A stretch of DNA of 64,000 nt from Arenicola marina (GCA_964019135.1 OZ025252.1:47714959-47778958); one strand, 5' to 3'; positions 24,101 through 39,100 are shown, counted from the stretch's first letter. Program-made: numbers and translations. The notes: generated from the letters alone by a model not told the origin.

Positions 24101-27100
24101 GGTAATTAGCGGGAGAGAGACTGGTTTACTGTGATGCTATGAACGCCCAGTCACTGGTGCCCTACCTGTGGTGTAGGCTAGCTCCAGGGTCTTAAAAAAC
24201 ACGGTCTCCTTGCAGGCGTCCAGGGGCTCGTCCGTGTCCAGGTCACACCACCTGCCAAATAAACATTGCCATATCATCAATTGAAGTCCTTATAAATTAT
24301 TTCATTTGGTTTCAACTAATGAATGTCTAAATGTACATATTCCCGCCCTGGTAGTAAGGTCCCTGGTTGGAGAATGGCGGAAGATAAGAGTTGAATCAGG
24401 CGTGGAGGTAAGGGCCGAAACAGGGGTGCAGGTAAGGGTTGAAACAGGGGTGGACCTAGGGTTGAAACAGGGATGGAGGTAAGGGTTGAAACAGGGTGGA
24501 GGTAAGGGCTGAAACAGGGGTAGAGGTAAGGGTTGAAACACGGGGTGGAGGTAAGGGTTGAGACAGGGGTGGAGGTAAGGATAGAGACAGGGGTGGAGGT
24601 AAGGGTTGAAACAGGGGTGGAGGTAAGGGTTGAAACAGGGGTGGAGGTAAGGGCGAACACAGGGGTGGAGGTAAGGGTTGAAACAGGGGTGGAGGTAAGG
24701 GTTGAAACAGGGGTGGAGGTAAGGGTTGAGACAGGGGTAGAGGTAAGGGTTGAGACAGGGGTGGAGGTAAGGGTTGAAACAGGGGTGGAGGTAAGGGTTG
24801 AGACAGGGGTGGAGGTAAGGGTTGAGACAAGGGAGGAGGTAAGAGTTGAAACAGGGGTAAAGGTAAGGGTTGAGACAGGGGTGGAGGTAAGGGTTGAAAC
24901 AGGGGTGGAGGTAAGGGTTGAGACAGGGTTGGAGCTAAGGGTTGAGACAGGGGTGGAGGTAAGGGTTGAAGCAGGGTGGAGGTAAGGGTTGAAACAGGGG
25001 TGGAGGTAAGGGTTGAGACAGGGGTGGAGGTAAGGGTTGAAACAGGGGTGTAGGTAAGGGTTGAGACAGGGGTGGAAGTAAGGGTTGGTGTAGGAGATGG
25101 AGATTAAATTTGGGGTAGGGGTACAGGTAACGGCTGGGGTACAGGTAATGACTGGGGTACAGAGGTTAGGGTAGGGGTGGAGGGTGGAGCCACGTGCAGG
25201 GGCTAAGGCTCAGTGTCCCGGTTACTGACCTGTCTCGGAGCAGGGCACGTGACCAGATGTGGAGCAGGATGCCCTCATAGTCGACGGAAGTGGATGACTG
25301 CAGCAGACAAAATGGCGGCACATGACAAATATAGCCTCGGATGGCAGATTAAGTTAAAGCTACAATTATAGTTAATGCATTAATAAATATCTACGTCTTC
25401 AGGTAGTCTCAGTTAACTCATTATCAAAGACACCAAGAGTTATAATGCAGTATAAACTCCTAACGATGCGGATATATTTCCCCGCTCCTCGGAGCCGTTG
25501 TTGTACGATAATGCTGCAGTGACGCACACTGCCGGGTTCTGTAGTGACGTACACTGCTGGGTGCTGCAGTGACGTACACTGCTGGGTTCTGTAGTGACGC
25601 ACACTGCCGGGTGCTGCAGTGACGTACACTGCTGGGTGCTGCAGTGACGTACACTGCTGGGTTATGTAGTGACGTACACTGCTGGGTGCTGCAGTGACGC
25701 ACACTGCTGGGTTCTGTAGTGACGTACACTGCTGGGTGCTGCAGTGACGTACACTGCTGGGTTCTGTAGTGACGCACACTGCTGGGTTCTGTAGTGACGC
25801 ACACTGCTTGGTGCTGCAGTGACGTACACTGCTGGGTGCTTGGGGTCTTACCTTGTCGACATAAGACAGCAGGTCCAGGGCCTTCTTGAAGTCAAACTCG
25901 TTACTGTTAAGGTTCATCTCGCCCACGTACATCTGCAAGAGTAGAATTGCTCATTGGCTAACATTATTGAATTCAAGTGGTTGGTTAGTTGTATATTCAG
26001 GACGCTTAACCACTTTTGGTCATATCGCGTCAATAGGAGAAGGAAGGGAGAGTGGAGCCATGTCTCCGGGGGTAACCCTCTACTCTCCACGAAGAAGGAC
26101 ATGGGATCTTTATCCTGCGACCACACAGACATGACCACAGCGAGGCTCGAACCACCGATCCACGTGTCGTTAGACTCTCAGGTGGCCAGAAGACTGAAGA
26201 CGAGCGCTCTAACCCACTGAGCTACCGGGCCGGCCCCTAGATTTCAAGTGGTTATCAATGTCTAGCAAACATGTAAACGACCAAGAAAAGACGAGAGACG
26301 GGGAGAGTGATCTGTCAGAGGTCACTTCAATGTCATCAGCACTGCAGACTGATGACGATGGCGGTGAAGGACTGATCCGTGCTATAGTCTCAGAGTCATC
26401 AGGGTCCACGCCAGAAGGACGAGGTTACCTACGTCTATTAGATAACTTACGTTTATCAGATTACTTACGTCTATTAACTCCAATGGACTGAAGACTCGCA
26501 TGTTGTCACTGTCCATATTCATCGCCTACAACGTATAAAGACACAGAACCATCAGAAACAATCGCCATACACTGAGTAATTGAGGAGCTTTTGCGGTTAC
26601 TATATTATGTTAAAATTATTGTAAAACAAAGTGAAATAAATTAAAAAAAAATATATATCTCATGCTTTCCAATTTCACAATATGCTTACAGACAATGAAG
26701 AAATGTTCTTTTAAACAACGAAAACAAAGAAATGTTGTTATGCAAGAACACTGAGAGAGGTAGGTGATGACCACTGACCTCGACCACTTCCGCCGGAAGT
26801 TGTTCCTGGTGCAGCAGCGTGTCCTGCTCCTCGTTAATCACTGAAATGACGTCAGTCGGCAGTGAAGTTTATATTTTTAATTTATTTATAACCAGGTCAA
26901 GGTGATATATCATAGTCGCTCATACAGCGAAGAAACTTGTTAAATCTTTTAAATAGATATGATTTATTAGGTCCTTACTTCATGAATACGGACTGTGTTT
27001 ACAGTTTTGTTAATTCAGTGATTTGTTTTAAATCATTAGAAACATGAATGCATTAAAATAAAAGAATTTTATTGGAACGCCGCAAGAAGGAATTATGTGC

Positions 27101-30100
27101 GCTGACTCGCATTGGATTCATTGACTCAAAGGAATCACGTGTTAGTAAGAATCTCGTGAATCGGTTGTCATGGGGTCATCTTATCCCTTTGGACAACATT
27201 TTACTGATGGAGTTAATTCTGTCACTGCCGGGCGTCCCTACCTTCAAGGTTATTGTGTATGACCTCTGGTGGGTCTTCCACCGCCAGTGCCGCCAACTTG
27301 CTCAGACTCAACAACGTCTGTAAAACGGATAAACACAAAAACGTAAAGAGGTGCTCAGGTGTTTATGTGTAACCAGTGACCTGGTGGTACACACACCATA
27401 TCAAACAAACAGAGGGGACCTTGGCCTGTTAATGTTCATCCTCAAGACATTTATAGCACATTATTCAATATTGGCACGAGGAGGTCTCTGTATCACAACG
27501 TGATCGCGCGGATGTTTGGCAACTATGGATATCTGAGGGTTAGTGAAACTGACGAACCTTTTTCTTGGCGGCAAAGTCCTTTTCGTCCAGACCGAGATCC
27601 AGTAACGTCCGGTGGGCCTGCAACAATGGAAGCGTCACCATGACAACACAACCCCCAGGCACTGGTGTGGGGAGGCCTGACCGCTTATACACGTCAACGT
27701 GACAACACAACCCCCGGGCACTGGTGTGGTGACAAACCCTGACCACTTACCAGACATCACCCAGTCATAATAATATTCACATAATATTATAACTTAAATA
27801 TAGCACCGACCTCGGCAAACATGCTTTCATGCTCAATGTTACTGAGCAGATCTATAACGGAATCCTAAAAATATAGCTATAATACGGTTATAATATCAGT
27901 TTTGGGCTTCGTTTTCGCCATCATTTCTTCAAAATACTTCTACCCTATTTGAGGTGGGTGAGAACCTTATCTACAGTGAGTTCGGGTCTGGCACACTGAC
28001 TGACCTGCAGGAAGTCGTTGGCCTGGATGTCGTGAAGCCAGCTCATGAACTTGTTCTGGTCGGTCTGCAGGAATCGACTAAGGTCCGGGTGGCCAGCCAG
28101 CGAGGGGGTCATCAGCTTGCCTCGCTTACCTGCAGCCATAGCAACAGCGGGGTGTGGGTCAGGCCACAGGGGGGCTATACTGGGCTAACATCTCCCGTCA
28201 CAATGAAGTGGCAGTTTGGTGTTTTATGTCACTTGTGTGCACAGAAGTGTTATACTGGACTAACACAACTCCGTGACAATGATACGGGGTTGGACGAAGC
28301 GTGCCCTTCCTATACTTGATGGTCGGCACTACAGCTACCAGCTGAGCCACAAAGACCCCCCAAGGCGGGAAGGAGCGGTCAAGCTTCAGACGAGATCAAC
28401 ACTAAGCTGGTCATCAAAGTCATTGAGGTGAGCATATGTCGCGAAAATGTAGTTTTTCTGCACAAGTGAATAAAATAATGTGTTTTTGTCACGACACTAT
28501 ATCGCTGAGTGGACCATACACAGCTACACGTCACTGTAAAGAGCGTCAAATACAGTTTGACGAGACGTTCAGTCGTCGTTACTGCCACCCTAAGAGACGT
28601 GACTCCCCCCTCCCCCCTGTTGATGGAGGTGCCTTAGAGACGTGACTCCCCCTCCCCCCTGTTGATGGAGGTGCCTCAGAGACGTGACTCCCCCCTCCCC
28701 CCTGTTGATGGAGGTGCCTTAGAGACGTGTCTCCCCCCTCTCCCCTGTTGATGGAGGTGCCTTAGAGACATGACCCCCTCCCCCCTGTTGATGGAGGTGC
28801 CTTAGAGACGTGACTCCCCCTCCCCCCTGTTGATGGAGGTGCCTTAGAGACGTGACTCCCCCCTCTCCCCTGTTGATGGAGGTGCCTTAGAGACGTGACT
28901 CCCCCTCCCCCCTGTTGATGGAGGTGCCTTAGAGACGTGACTCCCCCCTCCCCCCTGTTGATGGAGGTGCCTTAGAGACGTGACTCCCCCTCCCCCCTGT
29001 TGATGGAGGTGCCTCAGAGACGTGACTCCCCCCTCCCCCCTGTTGATGGAGGTGCCTTAGAGACGTGTCTCCCCCCTCTCCCCTGTTGATGGAGGTGCCT
29101 TAGAGACATGACCCCCTCCCCCCTGTTGATGGAGGTGCCTTAGAGACGTGACTCCCCCCTCCCCCCTGTTGATGGAGGTGCCTCAGAGACGTGACTCCCC
29201 CCTCCCCCCTGTTGATGGAGGTGCCTTAGAGACGTGACTCCCCCTCCCCCCTGTTGATGGAGGTGCCTCAGAGACGTGACTCCCCCCTCCCCCCTGTTGA
29301 TGGAGGTGCCTTAGAGACGTGTCTCCCCCCTCTCCCCTGTTGATGGAGGTGCCTTAGAGACATGACCCCCTCCCCCCTGTTGATGGAGGTGCCTTAGAGA
29401 CGTGACTCCCCCTCCCCCCTGTTGATGGAGGTGCCTTAGAGACGTGACTCCCCCCTCTCCCCTGTTGATGGAGGTGCCTTAGAGACGTGACTCCCCCTCC
29501 CCCCTGTTGATGGAGGTGCCTTAGAGACGTGACTCCCCCCTCCCCCCTGTTGATGGAGGTGCCTTAGAGACGTGACTCCCCCTCCCCCCTGTTGATGGAG
29601 GTGCCTCAGAGACGTGACTCCCCCCTCCCCCCTGTTGATGGAGGTGCCTTAGAGACGTGTCTCCCCCCTCTCCCCTGTTGATGGAGGTGCCTTAGAGACA
29701 TGACCCCCTCCCCCCTGTTGATGGAGGTGCCTTAGAGACGTGACTCCCCCTCCCCCCTGTTGATGGAGGTGCCTTAGAGACGTGACTCCCCCCTCTCCCC
29801 TGTTGATGGAGGTGCCTTAGAGACGTGACTCCCCCTCCCCCCTGTTGATGGAGGTGCCTTAGAGACGTGACTCCCCCCTCCCCCCTGTTGATGGAGGTGC
29901 CTTAGAGACGTGACTCCCCCTCCCCCCTGTTGATGGAGATGCCTTAGAGACGTGACTCCCCCTCCCCCCTGTTGATGGAGGTGCCTTAGAGACGTGACTC
30001 CCCCCTCCCCCCTGTTGATGGAGGTGCCTTAGAGACGTAACTCCCCCCTCCCCCCTGTTGATGGAGGTGACTTAGAGACGTGACTCCCCCATCCCCCCTG

Positions 30101-33100
30101 TTGATGGAGGTGCCTTAGAGACGTGACTCCCCCATCCCCCCTGTTGATGGAGGTGCCTTAGAGACGGGTCTCCCCCCTGTTGATGGAGGTGACTTAGAGA
30201 CGTGACTCCCCCCTCCCCCCTGTTGATGGAGGTGCCTTAGAGACGGGTCTCCCCCCTGTTGATGGAGGTGCCTTAGAGACGTGACTCCTCCCTCCCCCCT
30301 GTTGATGGAGGTGCCTTAGAGACGTGACTCCCCCTCCCCCCTGTTGATGGAGGTGCCTTAGAGACGTGACTCCCCCCCCCCCTGTTGATGGAGGTGCCTT
30401 AGAGACGTGACTCCCCCATCCCCCCTGTTGATGGAGGTGCCTTAGAGACGTGACTCCCCCATCCCCCCTGTTGATGGAGGTGCCTTAGAGACGTGACTCC
30501 CCCATCCCCCCTGTTGATGGAGGTGCCTTAGAGACGTGACTCCCCCCTCCCCCCTGTTGATGGAGGTGCCTCAGAGACGTGACTCCCCCTCCCCCCTGTT
30601 GATGGAGGTGCCTCAGAGACGTGACTCTCCCCTCCCCCCTGTTGATGGAGGTGCCTTAGAGACGTGTCTCCCCCCTCCCCCCTGTTGATGGAGGTGCCTT
30701 AGAGACGTGACTCCCCCTCCCCCCTGTTGATGGAGGTGCCTTAGAGACGTGACTCCCCCCTCTCCCCTGTTGATGGAGGTGCCTTAGAGACGGGTCTTCC
30801 CCCTCCCCCCTGTTGATGGAGGTGCCTTAGAGACGTGTCTCCCCCCTCCCCCCTGTTGATGGAGGTGCCTCAGAGACGTGACTCCCCCCTCCCCCCTGTT
30901 GATGGAGGTGCCTCAGAGACGTGACTCCCCCTCCCCCCTGTTGATGGAGGTGCCTTAGAGACGTGTCTCCCCCCTCCCCCCTGTTGATGGAGGTGCCTTA
31001 GAGACGTGACTCCCCCTCCCCCCTGTTGATGGAGGTGCCTCAGAGACGTGACTCCCCCCTCCCCCCTGTTGACGGAGGTGCCTTAGAGACATGACCCCCT
31101 CCCCCCGTTGATGGAGGTGCCTCAGAGACGTGACTCCCCCCTCCCCCCTGTTGATGGAGGTGCCTTAGAGACGTGTCTCCCCCCTCCCCCCTGTTGATGG
31201 AGGTGCCTTAGAGACATGACCCCCTCCCCCCTGTTGATGGAGGTGCCTTAGAGACGTGACTCCCCCCTCCCCCCTGTTGATGGAGGTGCCTTAGAGACGT
31301 GACTCCCCCCTCCCCCCTGTTGATGGAGGTGCCTTAGGGACATTACCCCCCCTCCCCCCTGTTGATGGAGGTGCCTTAGAGACGTGACTCCCCCTCCCCC
31401 CTGTTGATGGAGGTGCCTTAGAGACGGGTCTTCCCCCTCCCCCCTGTTGATGGAGGTGCCTTAGAGACGTGTCTCCCCCCTCCCCCCTGTTGATGGAGGT
31501 GCCTCAGAGACGTGACTTCCCCTTCCCCCCTGTTGATGGAGGTGCCTTAGAGACGGGTCTCCCCCATCCCCCCTGTTGATGGAGGTGCCTTAGAGACGTG
31601 TCTCCCCCCTCTCCCCTGTTGATGGAGGTGCCTTAGAGACATGACCCCCTCCCCCCTGTTGATGGAGGTGCCTTAGAGACGTGACTCCCCCTCCCCCCTG
31701 TTGATGGAGGTGCCTTAGAGACGTGACTCCCCCTCCCCCCTGTTGATGGAGGTGCCTTAGAGACGTGACTCCCCCCTCCCCCCTGTTGATGGAGGTGCCT
31801 TAGAGACATGACCCCCTCCCCCCTGTTGCTGGAGGTGCCTTAGAGACGTGACTCCCCCTCCCCCCTGTTGATGGAGGTGCCTTAGAGACGTGACTCCCCC
31901 CTCTCCCCTGTTGATGGAGGTGCCTTAGAGACGTGACTCCCCCTCCCCCCTGTTGATGGAGGTGCCTTAGAGACGTGACTCCCCCCTCCCCCCTGTTGAT
32001 GGAGGTGCCTTAGAGACGTGACTCCCCCTCCCCCCTGTTGATGGAGATGCCTTAGAGACGTGACTCCCCCTCCCCCCTGTTGATGGAGGTGCCTTAGAGA
32101 CGTGACTCCCCCCTCCCCCCTGTTGATGGAGGTGCCTTAGAGACGTAACTCCCCCCTCCCCCCTGTTGATGGAGGTGACTTAGAGACGTGACTCCCCCTC
32201 CCCCCTGTTGATGGAGATGCCTTAGAGACGTGACTCCCCCTCCCCCCTGTTGATGGAGGTGCCTTAGAGACGTGACTCCCCCCTCCCCCCTGTTGATGGA
32301 GGTGCCTTAGAGACGTAACTCCCCCCTCCCCCCTGTTGATGGAGGTGACTTAGAGACGTGACTCCCCCATCCCCCCTGTTGATGGAGGTGCCTTAGAGAC
32401 GGGTCTCCCCCCTGTTGATGGAGGTGACTTAGAGACGTGACTCCCCCCTCCCCCCTGTTGATGGAGGTGCCTTAGAGACGGGTCTCCCCCCTGTTGATGG
32501 AGGTGCCTTAGAGACGTGACTCCCCCCTCCCCCCTGTTGATGGAGGTGCCTTAGAGACGTGACTCCCCCTCCCCCCTGTTGATGGAGGTGCCTTAGAGAC
32601 GTGACTCCCCCCCCCCTGTTGATGGAGGTGCCTTAGAGACGTGACTCCCCCATCCCCCCTGTTGATGGAGGTGCCTTAGAGACGTGACTCCCCCATCCCC
32701 CCTGTTGATGGAGGTGCCTTAGAGACGTGACTCCCCCATCCCCCCTGTTGATGGAGGTGCCTTAGAGACGTGACTCCCCCCTCCCCCCTGTTGATGGAGG
32801 TGCCTCAGAGACGTGACTCCCCCTCCCCCCTGTTGATGGAGGTGCCTCAGAGACGTGACTCTCCCCTCCCCCCTGTTGATGGAGGTGCCTTAGAGACGTG
32901 TCTCCCCCCTCCCCCCTGTTGATGGAGGTGCCTTAGAGACGTGACTCCCCCTCCCCCCTGTTGATGGAGGTGCCTTAGAGACGTGACTCCCCCCTCTCCC
33001 CTGTTGATGGAGGTGCCTTAGAGACGGGTCTTCCCCCTCCCCCCTGTTGATGGAGGTGCCTTAGAGACGTGTCTCCCCCCTCCCCCCTGTTGATGGAGGT

Positions 33101-36100
33101 GCCTCAGAGACGTGACTCCCCCCTCCCCCCTGTTGATGGAGGTGCCTCAGAGACGTGACTCCCCCTCCCCCCTGTTGATGGAGGTGCCTTAGAGACGTGT
33201 CTCCCCCCTCCCCCCTGTTGATGGAGGTGCCTTAGAGACGTGACTCCCCCTCCCCCCTGTTGATGGAGGTGCCTCAGAGACGTGACTCCCCCCTCCCCCC
33301 TGTTGACGGAGGTGCCTTAGAGACATGACCCCCTCCCCCCGTTGATGGAGGTGCCTCAGAGACGTGACTCCCCCCTCCCCCCTGTTGATGGAGGTGCCTT
33401 AGAGACGTGTCTCCCCCCTCCCCCCTGTTGATGGAGGTGCCTTAGAGACATGACCCCCTCCCCCCTGTTGATGGAGGTGCCTTAGAGACGTGACTCCCCC
33501 CTCCCCCCTGTTGATGGAGGTGCCTTAGAGACGTGACTCCCCCCTCCCCCCTGTTGATGGAGGTGCCTTAGGGACATTACCCCCCCTCCCCCCTGTTGAT
33601 GGAGGTGCCTTAGAGACGCGACTCCCCCTCCCCCCTGTTGATGGAGGTGCCTTAGAGACGGGTCTTCCCCCTCCCCCCTGTTGATGGAGGTGCCTTAGAG
33701 ACGTGTCTCCCCCCTCCCCCCTGTTGATGGAGGTGCCTCAGAGACGTGACTTCCCCTTCCCCCCTGTTGATGGAGGTGCCTTAGAGACGGGTCTCCCCCA
33801 TCCCCCCTGTTGATGGAAGTGCCTTAGAGACGTGACTCCCCCTCCCCCCTGTTGATGGAGATGCCTCAGAGACGTGACTCCCCCCTCCCCCCTGTTGATG
33901 GAGGTGCCTTAGAGACATGACCCCCTCCCCCCTGTTGATGGAGGTGCCTTAGAGACGTGACTCCCCCCTCTCCCCTGTTGATGGAGGTGCCTTAGAGACG
34001 GGTCTTCCCCCTCCCCCCTGTTGATGGAGGTGCCTCAGAGACGTGACTCCCCCCTCCCCCCTGTTGATGGAGGTGCCTTAGAGACGTGACTCCCCCCTCC
34101 CCCCTGTTGATGGAGGTGCCTTAGAGACGTGACCCCCCCTCCCCCCCTGTTGATGGAGGTGCCTTAGAGACGTGACTCCCCCTCCCCCCTGTTGATGGAG
34201 GTGCCTTAGAGACGTGACTCCCCCTCCCCCCCTGTTGATGGAGGTGCCTTAGAGACGTGACTCCCCCTCCCCCCCTGTTGATGGAGGTGCCTTAGAGACG
34301 TGACTCCCCCCATCCCCCCTGTTGATGGAGGTGCCTTAGAGACGTGACCCCCCCCCTGTTGATGGAGGTGCCTTAGAGACGTGACCCCCCCCCCTGTTGA
34401 TGGAGGTGCCTTACCTTTACTGACGTACCACTTGAACACAAACTCCGCAAACCCCTGAAATAAACATAAAATATATGTATCTCCCATCAAGTTCATTACA
34501 TATAACGACCAGCGGTATCTGTCATCATGTATGTATCACCCATCAAGTTCATTACATATAACGACCAGCGGTATCTGTCAACATGTAAGTATCTCCCATC
34601 AATTTCATTACATATAACGACCAGCGGTATCTGTCAACATGTAAGTATCTCCCATCAAGTTTATTACATATAACGACCAGCGGTATCTGTCATCATGTAT
34701 GTATCACCCATCAAGTTCATTACATATAACGACCAGCGGTATCTGTCAACATGTAAGTATCTCCCATCAATTTCATTACATATAACGACCAGCGATATCT
34801 GTCATCATGTATGTATCACCCATCAAGTTCATTACATATAATTACATATCAAGTTCATTACATATAACGACCAGCGGTATCTGTCATCATGTATGTATCT
34901 CCCATCAAGTTCATTACATATAACGACCAGCGGTATCTGTCATCATGTATGTATCACCCATCAAGTTCATTACATATAACGACCAGCGGTATCTGTCATC
35001 ATGTATGTATCACCCATCAAGTTCATTACATATAACGACCAGCGGTATCTGTCATCATGTAAGTATCACCCATCAAGTTCATTACATATAACGACCAGCG
35101 GTATCTGTCATCATGTAAGTATCACCCATCAAGTTCATTACATATAACGACCAGCGGTATCTGTCATCATGTATGTATCTCCCATCAAGTTCATTACATA
35201 TAACGACCAGCGGTATCTGTCATCATGTAAGTATCTCCCATCAAGTTCATTACATATAACGACCAGCGGTATCTGTCATCATGTATGTATCACCCATCAA
35301 GTTCATTACATATAACGACCAGCGGTATCTGTCATCATGTATGTATCACCCATCAAGTTCATTACATATAACGACCAGCGGTATCTTTCATCATGTAAGT
35401 ATCTCCCATCAAGTTCATTACATATAACGACCAGCGGTATCTGTCATCATGTAAGTATCTCCCATCAAGTTCATTACATATAACGACCAGCGGTATCTGT
35501 CATCATGTATGTATCACCCATCAAGTTCATTACATATAACGACCAGCGGTATCTGTCATCATGTAAGTATCTCCCATCAAGTTCATTACATATAACGACC
35601 AGCGGTATCTGTCATCATGTAAGTATCTCCCATCAAGTTTATTACATATAACGACCAGCGGTATCTGTCATCATGTATGTATCTCCCGTCAAGTTCATTA
35701 CATATAACGACCAGCGGTATCTGTCATCATGTAAGTATCACCAATCAAGTTTATTACATATAACGACCAGCGGTATCTGTCATCATGTATGTATCTCCCA
35801 TCAAGTTCATTACATATAACGACCAGCGGTATCTGTCATCATGTATGTATCACCCATCAAGTTCATTACATATAACAACCAGCGGTATCTGTCATCATGT
35901 ATGTATCACCCATCAAGTTCACTACATATAACGACCAGCGGTATCTGTCATCAGTTTGATATGGCCATTAATGCCGCCAATACTACTGAACGTCAGTCCA
36001 GAATGGACAGAAAGCGGGAAGTGTCCACATGTGGCAGACCAGCTGGCTACAGGCGGAATGAAAACGGGGGAGAGGGTAAGGAGGTAGGGAGAGAGGCGGA

Positions 36101-39100
36101 GGGAACAGGGGGCACTGACCTGGCTTTGGAACTGGTTCATGTAGCGCTTCAGTCTGTCCTGGTTGTCCGTCAGTTCACACAGAGACACCAGGATGTCGAA
36201 GTCCATGTACTTCTCGGCCATGGAGGCTGCGCGCTCATACTGGCCGTGCTCCACTGGACGCGGCGGGAGAGAGAAGTCAGAGTGAGGTCAGAGTGAGGCT
36301 GAGGTCAGTGTGAGGTCACTGAGGCTGAGGCTAGAGTGAGGCCGGCCGGAGTGAAGCCAGAGGGAGGCCGGGAGCGTCTAGTGTGGCCCTCCTCCCTGTT
36401 CCCTCAAGGTGACATCATAGGATACAATGTCTTCAGAGATCGTCAAGAGATCATGTACATCTCGTTGGTTTGCTATAAAAGTAAGCATTTTTGTTGTCAT
36501 GGAGTCCTTCATGAGCTTAGACACTTATCGGTGCATTTACATCAGGTCATATTTATAATTTTACCGATTTACTGTTGTAATTATGCGGATGACGTCACGG
36601 CGTCTCTTACTGAATGGACCAATGAGGGCGGCGCGGAGCTGTTCAAAGCGCTCCCTGACGTCCCTGTAGTGGGCGCTGTGACCGCTGTGACCCGCGCCCT
36701 GACCCGCGCCCGGCTTGAGCGTCTGGAGCTGCCGGAAGTACCCGTCCAGACACAGGTCCGTCAGTTCGACCGCCTGCTGGCAGAGGGCGCCGCGCTCCTG
36801 GACATCGCTGGCTTCCGGTAGCGCCTGGTTCACCGTCATGTGGTGCTATACACAGGGACAAAGGAACAGAGGTAATCTACCGATACGGAAGGCAAATACA
36901 ATTACAACTATCATATTACTATCATATACTAACATATACTAACATATTACAGACTACAAACAGCTAACCATGTGTCACTTACTTGGCGCGGCTATTGGTC
37001 GGTCGTTACCTGTTTGATGAGGATGTCTCGCAGGCCGCGAGGACCGTCCGAGGCGGTCCAGGGTAGGTACTCCGGGTCAGGGTCGCCCTCCCCGCCCGCC
37101 ACCCCGCCCGGCACCCCGCCGTACTGGGAGGACTTGGTCGTGCGGTACTGGAGCGCCTCAAACAGGACACCCTATGTAGAGGGGCAATAAAAAATGGAAT
37201 GTATTAATAGAAACATCAATAAAATGGTAAAAAGTTACATTTGTGACAAGAGCAAAATATCAAAAATTCAAATTTGCAAAAAAAAAAAAATCACAATTTA
37301 TTTTTGTAATTACTAGTTCATGACATCTGATTATATTTTATCATACGTTTTCTAAACACCATTTAGCGCACCTTTTTTAGAACATACATTTCTTGGTTTA
37401 ACAGTTATACAAACAAATGTTATACCAAGGCATACCTAATGATAAACACCACGACGGCAGCCTGACACACTGACATCGTGTAGAACGCCACGATGACAGC
37501 CTGACACACTGACATCATGTAGAACGCCACGATGCCAGCCTGACACACTGACATCATGTAGAACGCCACGATGGCAGTCTGACACACTGACATCGTGTAG
37601 AACGCCACGATGACAGCCTGACACACTGACATCATGTAGAACACCACGATGACAGCCTGACACACTGACATCATGTAGAACACCACAGCCTGACACACTG
37701 ACATCATGTAGAACGCCACGATGACAGCCTGACACACTGACATCGTGTAGAACGCCACGATGACAGCCTGACACACTGACATCATGTAGAACACCACAGC
37801 CTGACACACTGACATCGTGTAGAACGCCACGATGACAGCCTGACACACTGACATCGTGTAGAACGCCACGATGACAGCCTGACACACTGACATCATGTAG
37901 AACACCACGATGACAGCCTGACACACTGACATCATGTAGAACACCACGATGACAGCCTGACACACTGACATCATGTAGAACACTACAGCCTGACACACTG
38001 ACATCATGTAGAACGCCACGATGACAGCCTGACACACTGACATCATGTAGAACACCACGATGGCAGCCTGACACACTGACATCATGTAGAACACCACGAT
38101 GGCAGCCTGACACACTGACATCGTGTAGAACGCCACGATGACAGCCTGACACAGACATCATGTAGAACACCACGATGGCAGCCTGACACACTGACATCGT
38201 GTAGAACGCCACGATGACAGCCTGACACTGACATCGTGTAGAACACCACGATGACAGCCTGACACACTGACATCATGTAGAACACCACGATGACAGCCTG
38301 ACACACTGACATCATGTAGAACACCACGATGACAGCCTGACACACTGACATCATGTAGAACACCACGATGACAGCCTGACACACTGATATCATGTAGAAC
38401 ACCACAGCCTGACACACTGACATCATGCAGAACGCCACGATGACTGCCTGACACACTGACATCATGTAGAACACCACGATGACAGCCTGACACACTGACA
38501 TCATGTAGAACACCACGATGACAGCCTGACACACTGACATCATGTAGAACACCACGATGACAGCCTGACACACTGACATCATGTAGAACACCACGATGAC
38601 AGCCTGACACACTGACATCATGTAGAACACCACGATGACTGCCTGACACACTGACATCATGTAGAACACCACGATGACAGCCTGACACACTGACATCATG
38701 TAGAACACCACAGCCTGACACACTGACATCATGTAGAACGCCACGATGGCAGCCTGACACACTGACATCATGTAGAACACCACGATGACAGCCTGACACA
38801 CTGACATCATGTAGAACACCACGATGACAGCCTGACACACTGACATCGTGTAGAACGCCCCGATGGCAGCCTGACACACTGACATCGTGTAGAACACCAC
38901 GATGACTGCCTGACACACTGACATCATGTAGAACACCACGATGACAGCCTGACACACTGACATCATGTAGAACACCACGATGACAGCCTGACACACTGAC
39001 ATCATGTAGAACACCACGATGACAGCCTGACACACTGACATCATGTAGAACACCACGATGACAGCCTGACACACTGACATCGTGTAGAACACCACGATGA

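Noticed and set aside
24375-25090. GAGGTAAGG repeated as a possible donor array
   Set aside because: It lies on the plus strand, antisense to Nup133, so it cannot serve that transcript.
28385-28427. Short plus-strand segment reading [12 protein letters not shown] before GTGAGC
   Set aside because: It is only about 40 nt, lies inside a minus-strand intron next to a degraded tRNA-like element, and has no partner exon. Probably chance.
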